From assembly GCF_003651225.1 (NCBI RefSeq), contig NZ_RCDB01000002.1, positions 682,001 through 746,000 of the forward strand: DNA of 64,000 nucleotides, read 5' to 3'. Of the stretch, positions 30,573 to 38,073 are shown in pieces. The translations under genes and the position numbers were made by a program. The notes beneath the pieces are model-generated. The model was not told the origin of the DNA and searched no databases. It saw only the letters and a list, made by a program, of their open reading frames with translations. This DNA comes from Microbacterium telephonicum (GTDB lineage Bacteria > Actinomycetota > Actinomycetes > Actinomycetales > Microbacteriaceae). The first letter of the stretch is position 1, and every line of letters begins with the position of its first letter.

Positions 30573-30578
30573 TCTCCC

Positions 30579-30606
30579 AGGCTAGAGGGGGACGCCGTCC
30601 TAGTCT
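30579..30606. promoter_or_regulatory. Back-to-back leaderless promoters of pabB and dedA
   Basis: TAGCCT on the minus strand (30584-30579) lies 6 nt before the pabB GTG. TAGTCT on the plus strand (30601-30606) lies 6 nt before the dedA GTG. Only 16 nt separate the two -10 boxes, so each polymerase footprint would cover the other promoter. Confidence 0.6.
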
Positions 30607-30612
30607 GAGACC

Positions 30613-31266
30613 GTGAACGAGTTCCTCACGTGGCTGCTCGACACCGTGCAGAGTGTCGACCCGGTGCTGCGGACGGTGCTCGCCGGCGTCGCGATCATGC
30701 TGGAGACGAGCGTGCTCGTCGGCCTGATCGTGCCGGGCGACACGATCGTGATCATCGCCGGCACCGCGGTCGCGACCCCGGTGGAGGGTATCGTGCTCGC
30801 CGCCGTCGTGGTGGTCGGGGCACTGCTGGGCGAGAGCATCGGGTTCTGGCTGGGCCGCTGGCTGGGCCCGAAGATCCGGTTCTCGTGGGTGGGCCGCAAG
30901 GTCGGCGAACACAACTGGACGCGCGCGGAGCTGTACCTGCGACGGCGCGGCGGACCGGCGATCTTCCTGTCGCGCTTCCTCCCCGTGCTGCACTCGCTCG
31001 TGCCGCTGACGGTCGGGATGAGCGGGTACTCGTACAAGCGCTTCCTCGCCTGGACGGCGCCGGCGTGCGTCGTGTGGGCGGCGCTCTATGTGAGCGTCAC
31101 GGCGGCGGCGGCGGGCACCTACCGCGAGCTGAGCGATCAATTGCACTACGCCGGCTACGTCTTCGTCGGCGTGATTGTGCTGTTCCTCGTCGGCGTCTTC
31201 GTCGTCAAGCGCCTCATCCACCGCCGCGAGGCGCGCCATCTGCACCTCGAAGACGAGGCCGGCTGA
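30613..31266 (+). CDS. DedA family membrane protein
   Basis: A 217-aa polytopic membrane protein of the DedA/VTT (SNARE-associated) family. The N-terminus has 'LETSVLVGLIVPGDTIVIIAG', and the conserved region 'GALLGESIGFWLGRWLG' and 'FLSRFLPVLHSLVPLTVGMSG' carries the family's arginine and glycine signature. Members act in flippase-like recycling of lipid carriers such as undecaprenyl phosphate or phosphatidylethanolamine. The start is GTG at 30613 with a -10 6 nt before it (leaderless). The substrate is not known. Confidence 0.93.
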   Translation: MNEFLTWLLDTVQSVDPVLRTVLAGVAIMLETSVLVGLIVPGDTIVIIAGTAVATPVEGIVLAAVVVVGALLGESIGFWLGRWLGPKIRFSWVGRKVGEHNWTRAELYLRRRGGPAIFLSRFLPVLHSLVPLTVGMSGYSYKRFLAWTAPACVVWAALYVSVTAAAAGTYRELSDQLHYAGYVFVGVIVLFLVGVFVVKRLIHRREARHLHLEDEAG

Positions 31267-31307
31267 CCCGGATCTTCGCTCCCTGGGCGGTCGAGCGCGG
31301 GGCATGA

Positions 31308-31313
31308 AAGACT
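31308..31313 (+). promoter_or_regulatory. Weak -10 box before the App1-like gene
   Basis: AAGACT ends 7 nt before the ATG at 31321. The first base differs from the TANNNT pattern, so this is weaker than the other leaderless promoters here. No good ribosome-binding site is present. Confidence 0.35.
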
Positions 31314-31320
31314 GGAACGG

Positions 31321-32358
31321 ATGACGTCCCCCGAAACGCCGCCGACGAAGGTGCTCTGGCTCGCGCGGCTGGAGCACGGATTCCATGCCTGGCGCGAGCG
31401 TCGCGCCCGCGCCCGCGGGCAGCGCCCGACCGTGGCCGCCTTCCCCGGCTACGGCGGTGAGGACTGGGTGCGCATCCTCGGCCGCGTGCTCATCGTCCCG
31501 AAGATGTCCAAGCGCCGTCAGCGCAGCGAGTTCGCCGGAGTGCGCGGATGGCGCAGCTTCGCGGCCGTCGCGGTCGCCCATGCGACGGTCACCGTCACGA
31601 TCGACGGGGTCGCGCACGACGTGGTCGCCGATCAGGGCGGCGTGCTCGACACAGTTCTCCCCGCGCGCCTGTCCCCCGGCTGGCAGACGGTCACGATGAC
31701 CGTCGAGGGATCGGCACCCATCGAGACCCGCGTGTTCATCGTGGCGGCCGGGACACGCTTCGGCGTCATCTCCGACATCGACGACACCGTCATGGTGACC
31801 GCCCTGCCGAGGCCGTTCGTGGCGTTCTGGAACTCGTTCGTGCTCAACGAGCACGCACGCCAGCCCGTGCCGGGGATGGCGGTGCTGCTCGAACGACTCG
31901 TGCGCGACCACCCCGGCGCACCGGTGATCTACCTCTCGACCGGCGCCTGGAACGTGGCGCCCACGCTGGTGCGGTTCCTGCGCCGCCACCTGTTCCCGCC
32001 GGGCTCGCTCCTGCTCACCGACTGGGGACCGACGCACGACCGCTGGTTCCGCAGCGGCAAGGCACACAAGGAGGAGAACCTCCGACGCCTGGCACGGGAG
32101 TTCCCCGACGTGAAGTGGATGCTGCTCGGCGACGACGGCCAGCACGACGACGAGCTCTACACGGCCTTCACCGACGAGTTCCCCGACCGGGTGACGGCGG
32201 TCGCCATCCGCAAGCTCTCGCCGACCGAGGCCGTCCTCGCCGGCGGTCGGACGGCCGTCAACGACCACGCTGCCGCCGCGGTCCCGTGGGTCACCGACGT
32301 CGACGGCGCGGGACTGCTCGACCGGCTCGCCGAGATCGGCGTGATCGCCGAGGACTGA
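31321..32358 (+). CDS. App1-like phosphatidate phosphatase (DUF2183, HAD type)
   Basis: A 345-aa protein. Residues about 150-320 carry the DUF2183/App1 catalytic domain, with DIDDT at 152-156 (the DxDxT motif of HAD-type phosphatidate phosphatases) and 'VKWMLLGDDGQHDDELY' as a downstream acidic motif. The yeast relative App1 dephosphorylates phosphatidate; bacterial roles are little studied. It has no signal peptide or TM segment. It lies 54 nt after dedA on the same strand, and a link to membrane lipid turnover is plausible but unproven. Confidence 0.85.
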   Translation: MTSPETPPTKVLWLARLEHGFHAWRERRARARGQRPTVAAFPGYGGEDWVRILGRVLIVPKMSKRRQRSEFAGVRGWRSFAAVAVAHATVTVTIDGVAHDVVADQGGVLDTVLPARLSPGWQTVTMTVEGSAPIETRVFIVAAGTRFGVISDIDDTVMVTALPRPFVAFWNSFVLNEHARQPVPGMAVLLERLVRDHPGAPVIYLSTGAWNVAPTLVRFLRRHLFPPGSLLLTDWGPTHDRWFRSGKAHKEENLRRLAREFPDVKWMLLGDDGQHDDELYTAFTDEFPDRVTAVAIRKLSPTEAVLAGGRTAVNDHAAAAVPWVTDVDGAGLLDRLAEIGVIAED

Positions 32359-32404
32359 GGCGCCGAGCGACGGCATCCGCACGAAGAGTGTGGGTGCCCC
32401 CGCG

Positions 32405-32410
32405 TAGGGT
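32405..32410 (+). promoter_or_regulatory. -10 box for leaderless SRAP gene
   Basis: TAGGGT ends 7 nt before the ATG at 32418. No ribosome-binding site fits between them. Confidence 0.6.
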
Positions 32411-32417
32411 GTGACGC

Positions 32418-33128
32418 ATGTGCGGGCGTTTCGTGGTGGCCGAGTCCGGGTCCGAGCTCGTGGGGGTGCTGCGCGTCGACGTCGTCGGCGACGACCTCCC
32501 CGAGCCCTCCTTCAACATCGCGCCGACCGACCGGGTCGCGATCGTGCTCGATTCCGCCAAGACCGAGCCGCCGACGCGACGACTCGAGGCGGCCCGCTGG
32601 GGCCTCGTGCCGGCGTGGGCGAAGGATCCCGGCATCGGCGTGCGGGCCTTCAACGCCCGCTCCGAAGAGGTCGAGGACAAGCCGATGTTCCGGCAGGCGC
32701 TCATCAAGCGGCGCGCCGTGGTCCCCTCGACCGGCTACTACGAGTGGAAGACCGAAGACGGGGTGAAGACGCCCCACTTCATCCGTCCCGCCGACGGTTC
32801 ACCGCTGCTGTTCGCGGGGCTGTACGAATGGTGGAAGGACCCGTCGAAGGCGGAGGAAGACCCGACCCGCTGGATGCTGAGCTTCACGATCATGACGCGC
32901 GACGCGGTGGGCGGCCTCGGCTCGATCCACGACCGGATGCCGCTGTTCCTCGACCCGGACTTCGCCGACGCGTGGCTCGACCCGACGACCGACAACGTGG
33001 GCGACGTGCTCGACGCCGCGATCGACGCGGCCCCCGCCCTCGCCGACACGCTGGAGGCGTATGTCGTCGACCGGGCCGTCGGCAACGTGCGCAACAACGG
33101 CCCACAGCTCATCGAGCGGGTCGGCTGA
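32418..33128 (+). CDS. SOS response-associated peptidase (SRAP/YedK)
   Basis: A 236-aa protein of the SRAP (HMCES/YedK) family, which forms a stable thiazolidine cross-link with abasic sites in single-stranded DNA. The catalytic Cys2 follows the initiator Met in 'MCGRFV'. 'FNARSE' (Asn about 79), 'RRAVVPSTGYYEW' (active-site Glu) and 'HDRMPLFL' (His) complete the site. Cleavage of Met1 is expected to expose Cys2. It appears leaderless. A bidirectional hairpin follows. It probably protects replication forks from abasic-site damage. Confidence 0.95.
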   Translation: MCGRFVVAESGSELVGVLRVDVVGDDLPEPSFNIAPTDRVAIVLDSAKTEPPTRRLEAARWGLVPAWAKDPGIGVRAFNARSEEVEDKPMFRQALIKRRAVVPSTGYYEWKTEDGVKTPHFIRPADGSPLLFAGLYEWWKDPSKAEEDPTRWMLSFTIMTRDAVGGLGSIHDRMPLFLDPDFADAWLDPTTDNVGDVLDAAIDAAPALADTLEAYVVDRAVGNVRNNGPQLIERVG

Positions 33129-33142
33129 CCTTCTGCACGGGA

Positions 33143-33183
33143 GAACGAAGGGCCGGGGCGGCGTGCGCCCCGGCCCTTCGTTC
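33143..33183. terminator. Bidirectional terminator between the SRAP gene and nagE
   Basis: GAACGAAGGGCCGGGGC (33143-33159) pairs perfectly with GCCCCGGCCCTTCGTTC (33167-33183) over a 7-nt loop, a 17-bp stem placed between two convergent genes. No T-tract is evident on either side. Confidence 0.88.
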
Positions 33184-33195
33184 GTCACCCGGTTC

Positions 33196-35136
33196 TCACT
33201 GGAACGAGACGGTCGCCGACTCGTTGTTGAGCACGATCACCGGGGTGATCGGCGAGAGGCCGGCCGCCCGGATCTTCGCGGCGTCGAAGCGCAGCAGCGG
33301 CGTCCCCGCCGTCACCTGCTGACCGGCCGCCACGAGCGTTTCGAAGCCGTCGCCCTTGAGGCTGACGGTGTCGATCCCGACGTGGATGAGCAGTTCCGTG
33401 CCGTCGGCCAGGGCGAGCCCGATGGCGTGACCGGTGGGGAACACCGACGCCACGGTGCCGTCCGCCGGCGCCACGATCGTGTCACCGGTCGGGTCGACCG
33501 CGATGCCCGGGCCCATCGTGCCCTCGGCGAACATCGGGTCGGGCACCTCGGACAGGGGGACGACGGCGCCGGCGACGGGCTGACGCAGCACGACGGTCGC
33601 CGAGGCGATCGCCGTCGCCACGGTCTGTGTCGCCAGTGGCGGCTCGACACCGGTCGCACGTCCGAACGCCTCGATCTGCGGCATCCGGTCGTTGATGATG
33701 TCCTCCATCGCGTCCTTGACGAACTGCACGTTCAGGCCGTAGACGACCTGCACGGACTTGCCGCCCGGCTTGATGACACCGGCCGCGCCGGCACGCTTGA
33801 GGGCGTGCTCGTCGATGACGGCCGGGTTCTCGATCTCCATGCGCAGGCGGGTCGCGCAGTTGTCGACGTCGATGATGTTGTCCTTGCCGCCCAGGGCCGC
33901 GATGAACTTCTCTGCGGTGCCGTGGTAGCCGGTGAGGCTCGTCTCGATGTTGTCGGCATCCTGCGTGTCGAGCTCGTCTTCACGTCCCGGCGTCTTCAGG
34001 TTGAAGCGCTTGATGAGGAAGTAGAACGTGAAGAAGTAGATGAAGAACCAGGCGACGCCCATCAGCAGCAGGATCCACGGGTTCTGCGCGAGGGGGTTGG
34101 CCCACTGCAGCACCATGTCGATGAAACCGCCGGAGAAGCCGAAGCCCAGTCGCGTCGGCAGGAACGCCGCGACGCCCACCGAGATGCCCATGAAGACGGC
34201 GTGGATGAGGTACAGCCACGGCGCGACGAACATGAACGAGAACTCGAGCGGCTCGGTGACGCCGACGAAGAACGAGGCGACGGCCGCCGACAGCATGATG
34301 CCGTAGGTGACCTTGCGGCGCGTCGTCTTGGCGGTGAGGAACATCGCCAGGGCGGCGCCGGGCAGACCGAACATCATCACCGGGAAGAAGCCGGCCATGT
34401 ACTGGCCGGTGACGCCGTAGACGCCGTCGCCGTTGGTGCCGTTGAGGAAGTTCGTCAGGTCGTTGATGCCGGCCACGTCGAACCAGAACACCGAGTTGAG
34501 CGCGTGGTGGAGGCCTGTCGGGATGAGCAGGCGGTTGAAGAAGCCGTACAGGCCCGCACCGAACGGCCCCATCGTGGCGATCCACTCGCCGAAGGTCACG
34601 AGGCCCGTGTAGATGACCGGCCAGACGAACAACAGCACGACGGCCACGACGAGGGACAGTCCCGCCGTGACGATCGCGACGGAGCGCTTGCCGGAGAAGA
34701 ACGACAGGAAGTCGGGGAGCTTGGTGTCCTTGAACCTGTTGTAGCACCAGGCGCCGATGAGGCCGGCGATGATGCCGACGAAGACGTTCTGGATCTTGCC
34801 GAACGCGGGGTTCACGTCGGCGACGTCGGCGATGCCGAACAGCCCCTGCACCTTCGCGGGGCTCAGCAGCGTCGTGATCGTCAGCCACGACACGAGGCCG
34901 GCGAGGGCGGACGTGCCGTCGGTCTTGTTGGCCATGCCGATCGACACACCGATCGCGAACAGCAACGGCATGTTGTCGAGCAGCGCCCCACCGGCCGCGC
35001 CGAGGAACGTCGAGACGACGTTCGCTCCGCCGGCGGCGGATTGGATCCAGTACGAGATGCCGGACAGGATCGCGGCGACCGGCAGCACGGCCACCGGGAG
35101 CATGATCGATCTGCCGAGCCTCTGGAAGAACTTCAT
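33196..35136 (-). CDS. nagE: PTS permease IICBA, N-acetylglucosamine type
   Basis: A 646-aa phosphotransferase permease with domains in the order IIC-IIB-IIA. IIC (1 to about 390) has ten or so TM segments and 'GLHHALNSVFWFDV' near 230. IIB has the phosphorylated Cys in 'NCATRLRM' (about 427). IIA has the His in 'LLIHVGIDTV' (about 580). This order and the IIC sequence match GlcNAc (NagE-like) transporters, with glucose-type PtsG as the alternative. The ATG at 35136 is used because GGAG lies 6 nt upstream. The open frame extends four codons further to a TTG. No nag genes are next to it. Confidence 0.9.
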   Translation of the reverse strand: MKFFQRLGRSIMLPVAVLPVAAILSGISYWIQSAAGGANVVSTFLGAAGGALLDNMPLLFAIGVSIGMANKTDGTSALAGLVSWLTITTLLSPAKVQGLFGIADVADVNPAFGKIQNVFVGIIAGLIGAWCYNRFKDTKLPDFLSFFSGKRSVAIVTAGLSLVVAVVLLFVWPVIYTGLVTFGEWIATMGPFGAGLYGFFNRLLIPTGLHHALNSVFWFDVAGINDLTNFLNGTNGDGVYGVTGQYMAGFFPVMMFGLPGAALAMFLTAKTTRRKVTYGIMLSAAVASFFVGVTEPLEFSFMFVAPWLYLIHAVFMGISVGVAAFLPTRLGFGFSGGFIDMVLQWANPLAQNPWILLLMGVAWFFIYFFTFYFLIKRFNLKTPGREDELDTQDADNIETSLTGYHGTAEKFIAALGGKDNIIDVDNCATRLRMEIENPAVIDEHALKRAGAAGVIKPGGKSVQVVYGLNVQFVKDAMEDIINDRMPQIEAFGRATGVEPPLATQTVATAIASATVVLRQPVAGAVVPLSEVPDPMFAEGTMGPGIAVDPTGDTIVAPADGTVASVFPTGHAIGLALADGTELLIHVGIDTVSLKGDGFETLVAAGQQVTAGTPLLRFDAAKIRAAGLSPITPVIVLNNESATVSFQ

Positions 35137-35184
35137 GAGGGACTCCAACCCGAGAGAGGTCGCCCGTGGGTACGGGTCGGTCGT

Positions 35185-35190
35185 ACGCTA
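35185..35190 (-). promoter_or_regulatory. -10 box of nagE promoter
   Basis: TAGCGT on the minus strand, 48 nt before the ATG. Further upstream (about 35240-35258) lies an AT-rich tract with the inverted repeat TAAC-N5-GTTA, a possible operator for a GntR-type (NagR/DasR-like) regulator. That assignment is a guess. Confidence 0.4.
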
Positions 35191-35310
35191 CTCCCCCTTC
35201 CCAGCGTCCGCTCAGCTTTCGCCAGATGAAACGCAGGACGGTTAACAAATAGTTATCGCCCGCTCTTCCCGGAAGCCCGCTCACTCACCATCGCTGCCAG
35301 GTCCGGCGCA

Positions 35311-35463
35311 TTTCGACTCGTCGCTGCGCTCCTCGCTCAACGACCGCAACTTCCCGGTGGTTGAGTAGCCGGCGCAGCCGGCGTATCGAAACCCGTGCAC
35401 CCACCGTCGGCTGACGAGCTCGGCGCGTTGCGACTCGTCGCTGCGCTCCTCGCTCAACGACCG
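35311..35463. repeat. Dispersed repeats B-A-B between nagE and tRNA-Ala
   Basis: Two copies of element B (35311-35346 and 35427-35463, core CTCGTCGCTGCGCTCCTCGC) flank element A (35355-35394, GGTGGTTGAGTAGCCGGCGC onward, ending in TATCGAAACCC). The same elements occur in the opposite orientation at 46281-46638 and 48065-48105. Element A contains an internal hairpin CCGGC-GCA-GCCGG. The gene-free stretch 35137-35511 otherwise holds only the nagE promoter and the tRNA terminator. Confidence 0.85.
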
Positions 35464-35483
35464 GAAACCACCACCGGGAATGG

Positions 35484-35512
35484 AAAAACCCCCGGGTTGA
35501 CCGGGGGTTTTT
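35484..35512 (-). terminator. tRNA-Ala terminator
   Basis: AAAAACCCCCGG (35484-35495) pairs with CCGGGGGTTTTT (35501-35512) over a 5-nt loop. On the minus strand it ends in TTTTT directly downstream of the tRNA CCA end, a textbook intrinsic terminator. Confidence 0.93.
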
Positions 35513-35587
35513 GGTGGACCTGAGGGGACTCGAACCCCTGACCCCCTGCATGCCATGCAGGTGCGCTACCAGCTGCGCCACAGGCCC
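35512..35587 (-). tRNA. tRNA-Ala(GGC)
   Basis: A 76-nt cloverleaf with acceptor arms GGGCCTG and CAGGTCC, discriminator A and an encoded CCA. The anticodon stem CCTGC/GCAGG encloses loop ATGGCAT with anticodon GGC (alanine, codon GCC). The T arm GGTTCGAGTCC is normal. It lies just downstream of rsfS on the same strand, followed by a strong terminator. Confidence 0.97.
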
Positions 35588-35612
35588 TCCGTCGCCGTTT
35601 CCGGCAACTTGT

Positions 35613-36005
35613 TCAGCTTACTACATCTCCCGGCGTGCTCTGAACCACGGGCGCCTCGATGCGGATGACGGGGCAGTCCTTCCAGAGTCGCTCGAGGCTG
35701 TAGAAGGCCCGCTCCTCGGAGTGGAAGACGTGCACGACGAGGTCGCCGAAGTCCAGCAGCACCCAGCGTGACTCGGCGCGGCCCTCGCGGCGCAGACGCT
35801 TGACGCCCTGCTCGAGCATCGTCTCCTCGATCGCGTCGGCGATGGCGGCGACGTTGCGCTCGCTGTTGCCGGTGACGAGCAGGAAGGCGTCGACGAGCGG
35901 CAGCGGCTCGGACACGTCGAAGGCGACGAGATCCTCACCGCCCTTCCCGGCGGCGGCATCGGCGGCCTGCTGGACGAGGATGCGGGTGGTGTCTGCGGCG
36001 GTCAT
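35613..36005 (-). CDS. rsfS: Ribosome silencing factor RsfS (Iojap/YbeB)
   Basis: A 130-aa protein that binds L14 and prevents 30S-50S joining in poor nutrient conditions. Family hallmarks are 'DAFLLVTGNSERNVAAIADAI', 'GRAESRWVLLDFGDLVVHVF' and 'RAFYSLERLW'. Its ATG shares one base with the preceding stop (TGATG), so it is co-translated with the acidic membrane protein and nadD. Position after nadD is conserved across bacteria. Confidence 0.96.
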   Translation of the reverse strand: MTAADTTRILVQQAADAAAGKGGEDLVAFDVSEPLPLVDAFLLVTGNSERNVAAIADAIEETMLEQGVKRLRREGRAESRWVLLDFGDLVVHVFHSEERAFYSLERLWKDCPVIRIEAPVVQSTPGDVVS

Positions 36006-37204
36006 CAGAGGACTCCAGTGGCGAAAGCGAGGATGAGGACACCGGCGAGGGCGACGGCGAGCACGCCCGCCGTGATCGCCAGCACCATCATGAGCCGGCT
36101 CCCCTTCTCGGGTGCGGGCGGTTTGATGATGTCCTCGGCGGCCTTGATGGTGCTGATCGCCGAGCTCGCGGCGATCGGGGTGGGCGAGGACGTCGCCGGC
36201 AGTTCGCCGTCGACGAGCACGGCGTCGATGTCCTTGCCGTCGGCGGTGCCGGGCGCGGACCCGGTGGAGCCGTACGAGTCGGGCAGCAGGAACGTCCCGG
36301 TCACGAGCACCTCCCCCGTGGCCGTGACGGGCGCGGTGAACGCCCCGGTCTCGGGCGTCTGCGACAGGATGAGGGCGTTCGAGGTCGCCGGCGACGACGT
36401 GCCGCCGCTGCCGCGACCGAGCACCTGGTCGAACGACGGCGGCAGGTCGATCTCGACGGCGTCGCCGGCGAGCAGGCCGGCGCCGAAGGCCGAAGACACC
36501 TCGGCGCGCGCGGGCGCGGGTGCGGCGACCGGTGCGGAGTCATCGGCGTCGGCATCCGACTCGCCGGCACCCTCGTCCACGGTGTCGTCTGCGACTTCGT
36601 CCGTGGTGTCGTCGGCCGGCTCGCCCGAGGTCTCGTCGGCGGGCAGCGCCACGAGTTCGACGGGCTCGTCCTCCGCCGTGTCCGCAGCCTCGTCCTCGAC
36701 GTCACCGGATGGCTCCGTCTCGGCGGCGGCGTCGTCGGCGAGCTCGGCGGCTTCGACCGCATCGACCGCGGCGTCATCGGCGCTCGCCTCGTCATCGACC
36801 ACGTCGACGACGTCGAGTTCGACGATCTCCTCGTCCGCCGGCGCATCCTCCGCCGCGGCTTCGGGCTCGCCCTGCGCCTCGACATCGTCGATGACCGGGA
36901 CGGATGCCGTCCGCAGCCGCTCCCGGTCGCGCACCTGTCGGCGGGTGAGGACGGGGCCTTCGTCGGCGTCGCCCGCGCCGGAGGCGGGCCCGTCGGGGAC
37001 CGTGGGGGCGTCGGGCAGTTCGACCGGTTCGGCGGCGCGCGGCAGCGGCGCGACCGGCGCGGGGGCGGGTTCCGCTTCGGTGGCGGCCGCGGCGGCCTCC
37101 TCGGGCGTGATGATCGGCGTCGAGGCCGTGTTGCGCAGTTCACGCAGCTGACGTCGGGTCAGCTGCGGCGCATCGGGCTGGTCGGGCTGGTCGGGTGTGC
37201 TCAT
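36005..37204 (-). CDS. Acidic low-complexity single-TM protein of unknown function
   Basis: A 399-aa protein with no catalytic motif. Two basic motifs, '[10 protein letters not shown]' (about residue 14) and '[13 protein letters not shown]', open a long Ala/Asp/Glu/Pro-rich segment (about 70-240) that is probably disordered. A single hydrophobic segment ends the protein ('[20 protein letters not shown]'), giving a C-tail anchor with the bulk in the cytoplasm. It is sandwiched between nadD (ATGA overlap) and rsfS (TGATG overlap), so it is tightly co-expressed with NAD synthesis and ribosome silencing. The function is unknown. Confidence 0.85.
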   Translation of the reverse strand: MSTPDQPDQPDAPQLTRRQLRELRNTASTPIITPEEAAAAATEAEPAPAPVAPLPRAAEPVELPDAPTVPDGPASGAGDADEGPVLTRRQVRDRERLRTASVPVIDDVEAQGEPEAAAEDAPADEEIVELDVVDVVDDEASADDAAVDAVEAAELADDAAAETEPSGDVEDEAADTAEDEPVELVALPADETSGEPADDTTDEVADDTVDEGAGESDADADDSAPVAAPAPARAEVSSAFGAGLLAGDAVEIDLPPSFDQVLGRGSGGTSSPATSNALILSQTPETGAFTAPVTATGEVLVTGTFLLPDSYGSTGSAPGTADGKDIDAVLVDGELPATSSPTPIAASSAISTIKAAEDIIKPPAPEKGSRLMMVLAITAGVLAVALAGVLILAFATGVL

Positions 37205-37797
37205 GGCGTGCTCCGATACAGATGGTGCTTCGCAATGTATTGGACGACCCCGTCGGGCACGAGGTACCACACCGGCAATCCGCTCTGTACGCGGGTGCGG
37301 CAGTCCGTGGAAGAGATGGCGAGCGCGGGCACCTCGAGTTGGCTGACGTTCTTGTCGGGCAGGCCCGCGGTGCTGAGGACGTGCCCCGGGCGCGAGACCG
37401 CGACGAAATGCGCGAGGTCCCACAGCTCGGCGTGGTCGCGCCAGCCGAGGATCTGCGCGATCGCGTCGGCACCGGTGATGAAGAACAGATCGGCATCCGG
37501 ACGCTGCGCCTTGAGGTCGCGCAGCGTGTCGATCGTGTAGGTGGGCCCGGTGCGGTCGATGTCGACCCTGCTCACCGTGAAGCGGGGGTTCGACGCCGTC
37601 GCGATCACCGTCATCAGATAGCGGTGCTCGCTCGGGCTGACCTCCTGCTTCTGCCAGGGGCGCCCGGTGGGCACGAACACGACCTCGTCGAGGTCGAACG
37701 ACTGCGCGACCTCACTGGCCGCGACGAGGTGTCCGTGGTGGATGGGATCGAACGTCCCACCCATGACCCCGATGCGCGGGGTCCGCTCCGTCGTCAT
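37201..37797 (-). CDS. nadD: Nicotinate-nucleotide adenylyltransferase
   Basis: A 198-aa enzyme joining nicotinate mononucleotide and ATP to deamido-NAD. '[15 protein letters not shown]' contains the nucleotidyltransferase (T/H)xGH motif near residues 20-22, and '[10 protein letters not shown]' is the ISSTxxR signature. It overlaps the acidic membrane protein as ATGA, and a 74-codon membrane protein gene ends 7 nt upstream. Confidence 0.97.
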   Translation of the reverse strand: MTTERTPRIGVMGGTFDPIHHGHLVAASEVAQSFDLDEVVFVPTGRPWQKQEVSPSEHRYLMTVIATASNPRFTVSRVDIDRTGPTYTIDTLRDLKAQRPDADLFFITGADAIAQILGWRDHAELWDLAHFVAVSRPGHVLSTAGLPDKNVSQLEVPALAISSTDCRTRVQSGLPVWYLVPDGVVQYIAKHHLYRSTP

Positions 37798-37804
37798 CGG
37801 AGCC

Positions 37805-38029
37805 TCAGTGGTGGCCGTGGCCCGCCTGCGACAGGTCGACGGGGTGAGCCTCGGCGTAGGCCTGGGCCTTGTGCGCGTGACGGTTGGCCACGTTGCGGTA
37901 CGAGAGGGTCACCAGACCCAGCGCGAGGAAGACCACGATGGCGATCACGAAGAACGGGAAGGTCTCGGCCTGGGCGTTGCCGTGATGCTCCGTCGCGCCG
38001 GCGAGGGCGACGATGGTGGCGAGGGTCAT
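37805..38029 (-). CDS. Small single-TM protein with His-rich tail
   Basis: A 74-aa protein: a short N-terminus with 'EHHGNAQAE', one TM helix ('[19 protein letters not shown]') and a polar tail ending QAGHGHH. GGAG sits 6 nt before the ATG. It lies between proA and nadD in the same operon with a 7-nt gap to nadD. The His-rich tail could bind metal, but nothing else supports this. Small membrane proteins occur at this position in related genomes, from memory. Unknown function. Confidence 0.8.
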   Translation of the reverse strand: MTLATIVALAGATEHHGNAQAETFPFFVIAIVVFLALGLVTLSYRNVANRHAHKAQAYAEAHPVDLSQAGHGHH

Positions 38030-38062
38030 TCGGACTCCGTTCGGTTCGGGTGCGCAGAGGCC

Positions 38063-38068
38063 AGTTTA
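38063..38068 (-). promoter_or_regulatory. -10 box upstream of the small membrane protein and nadD
   Basis: TAAACT on the minus strand, 33 nt before the start of the 74-codon gene and just after the proA stop. It could provide a separate promoter for the nadD part of the operon. Confidence 0.45.
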
Positions 38069-38073
38069 GGCGG

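Noticed and set aside
35137..35280. DasR/NagR operator upstream of nagE
   Set aside because: The AT-rich TAAC-N5-GTTA motif is not a match to a known 16-bp operator; too weak to annotate as one.
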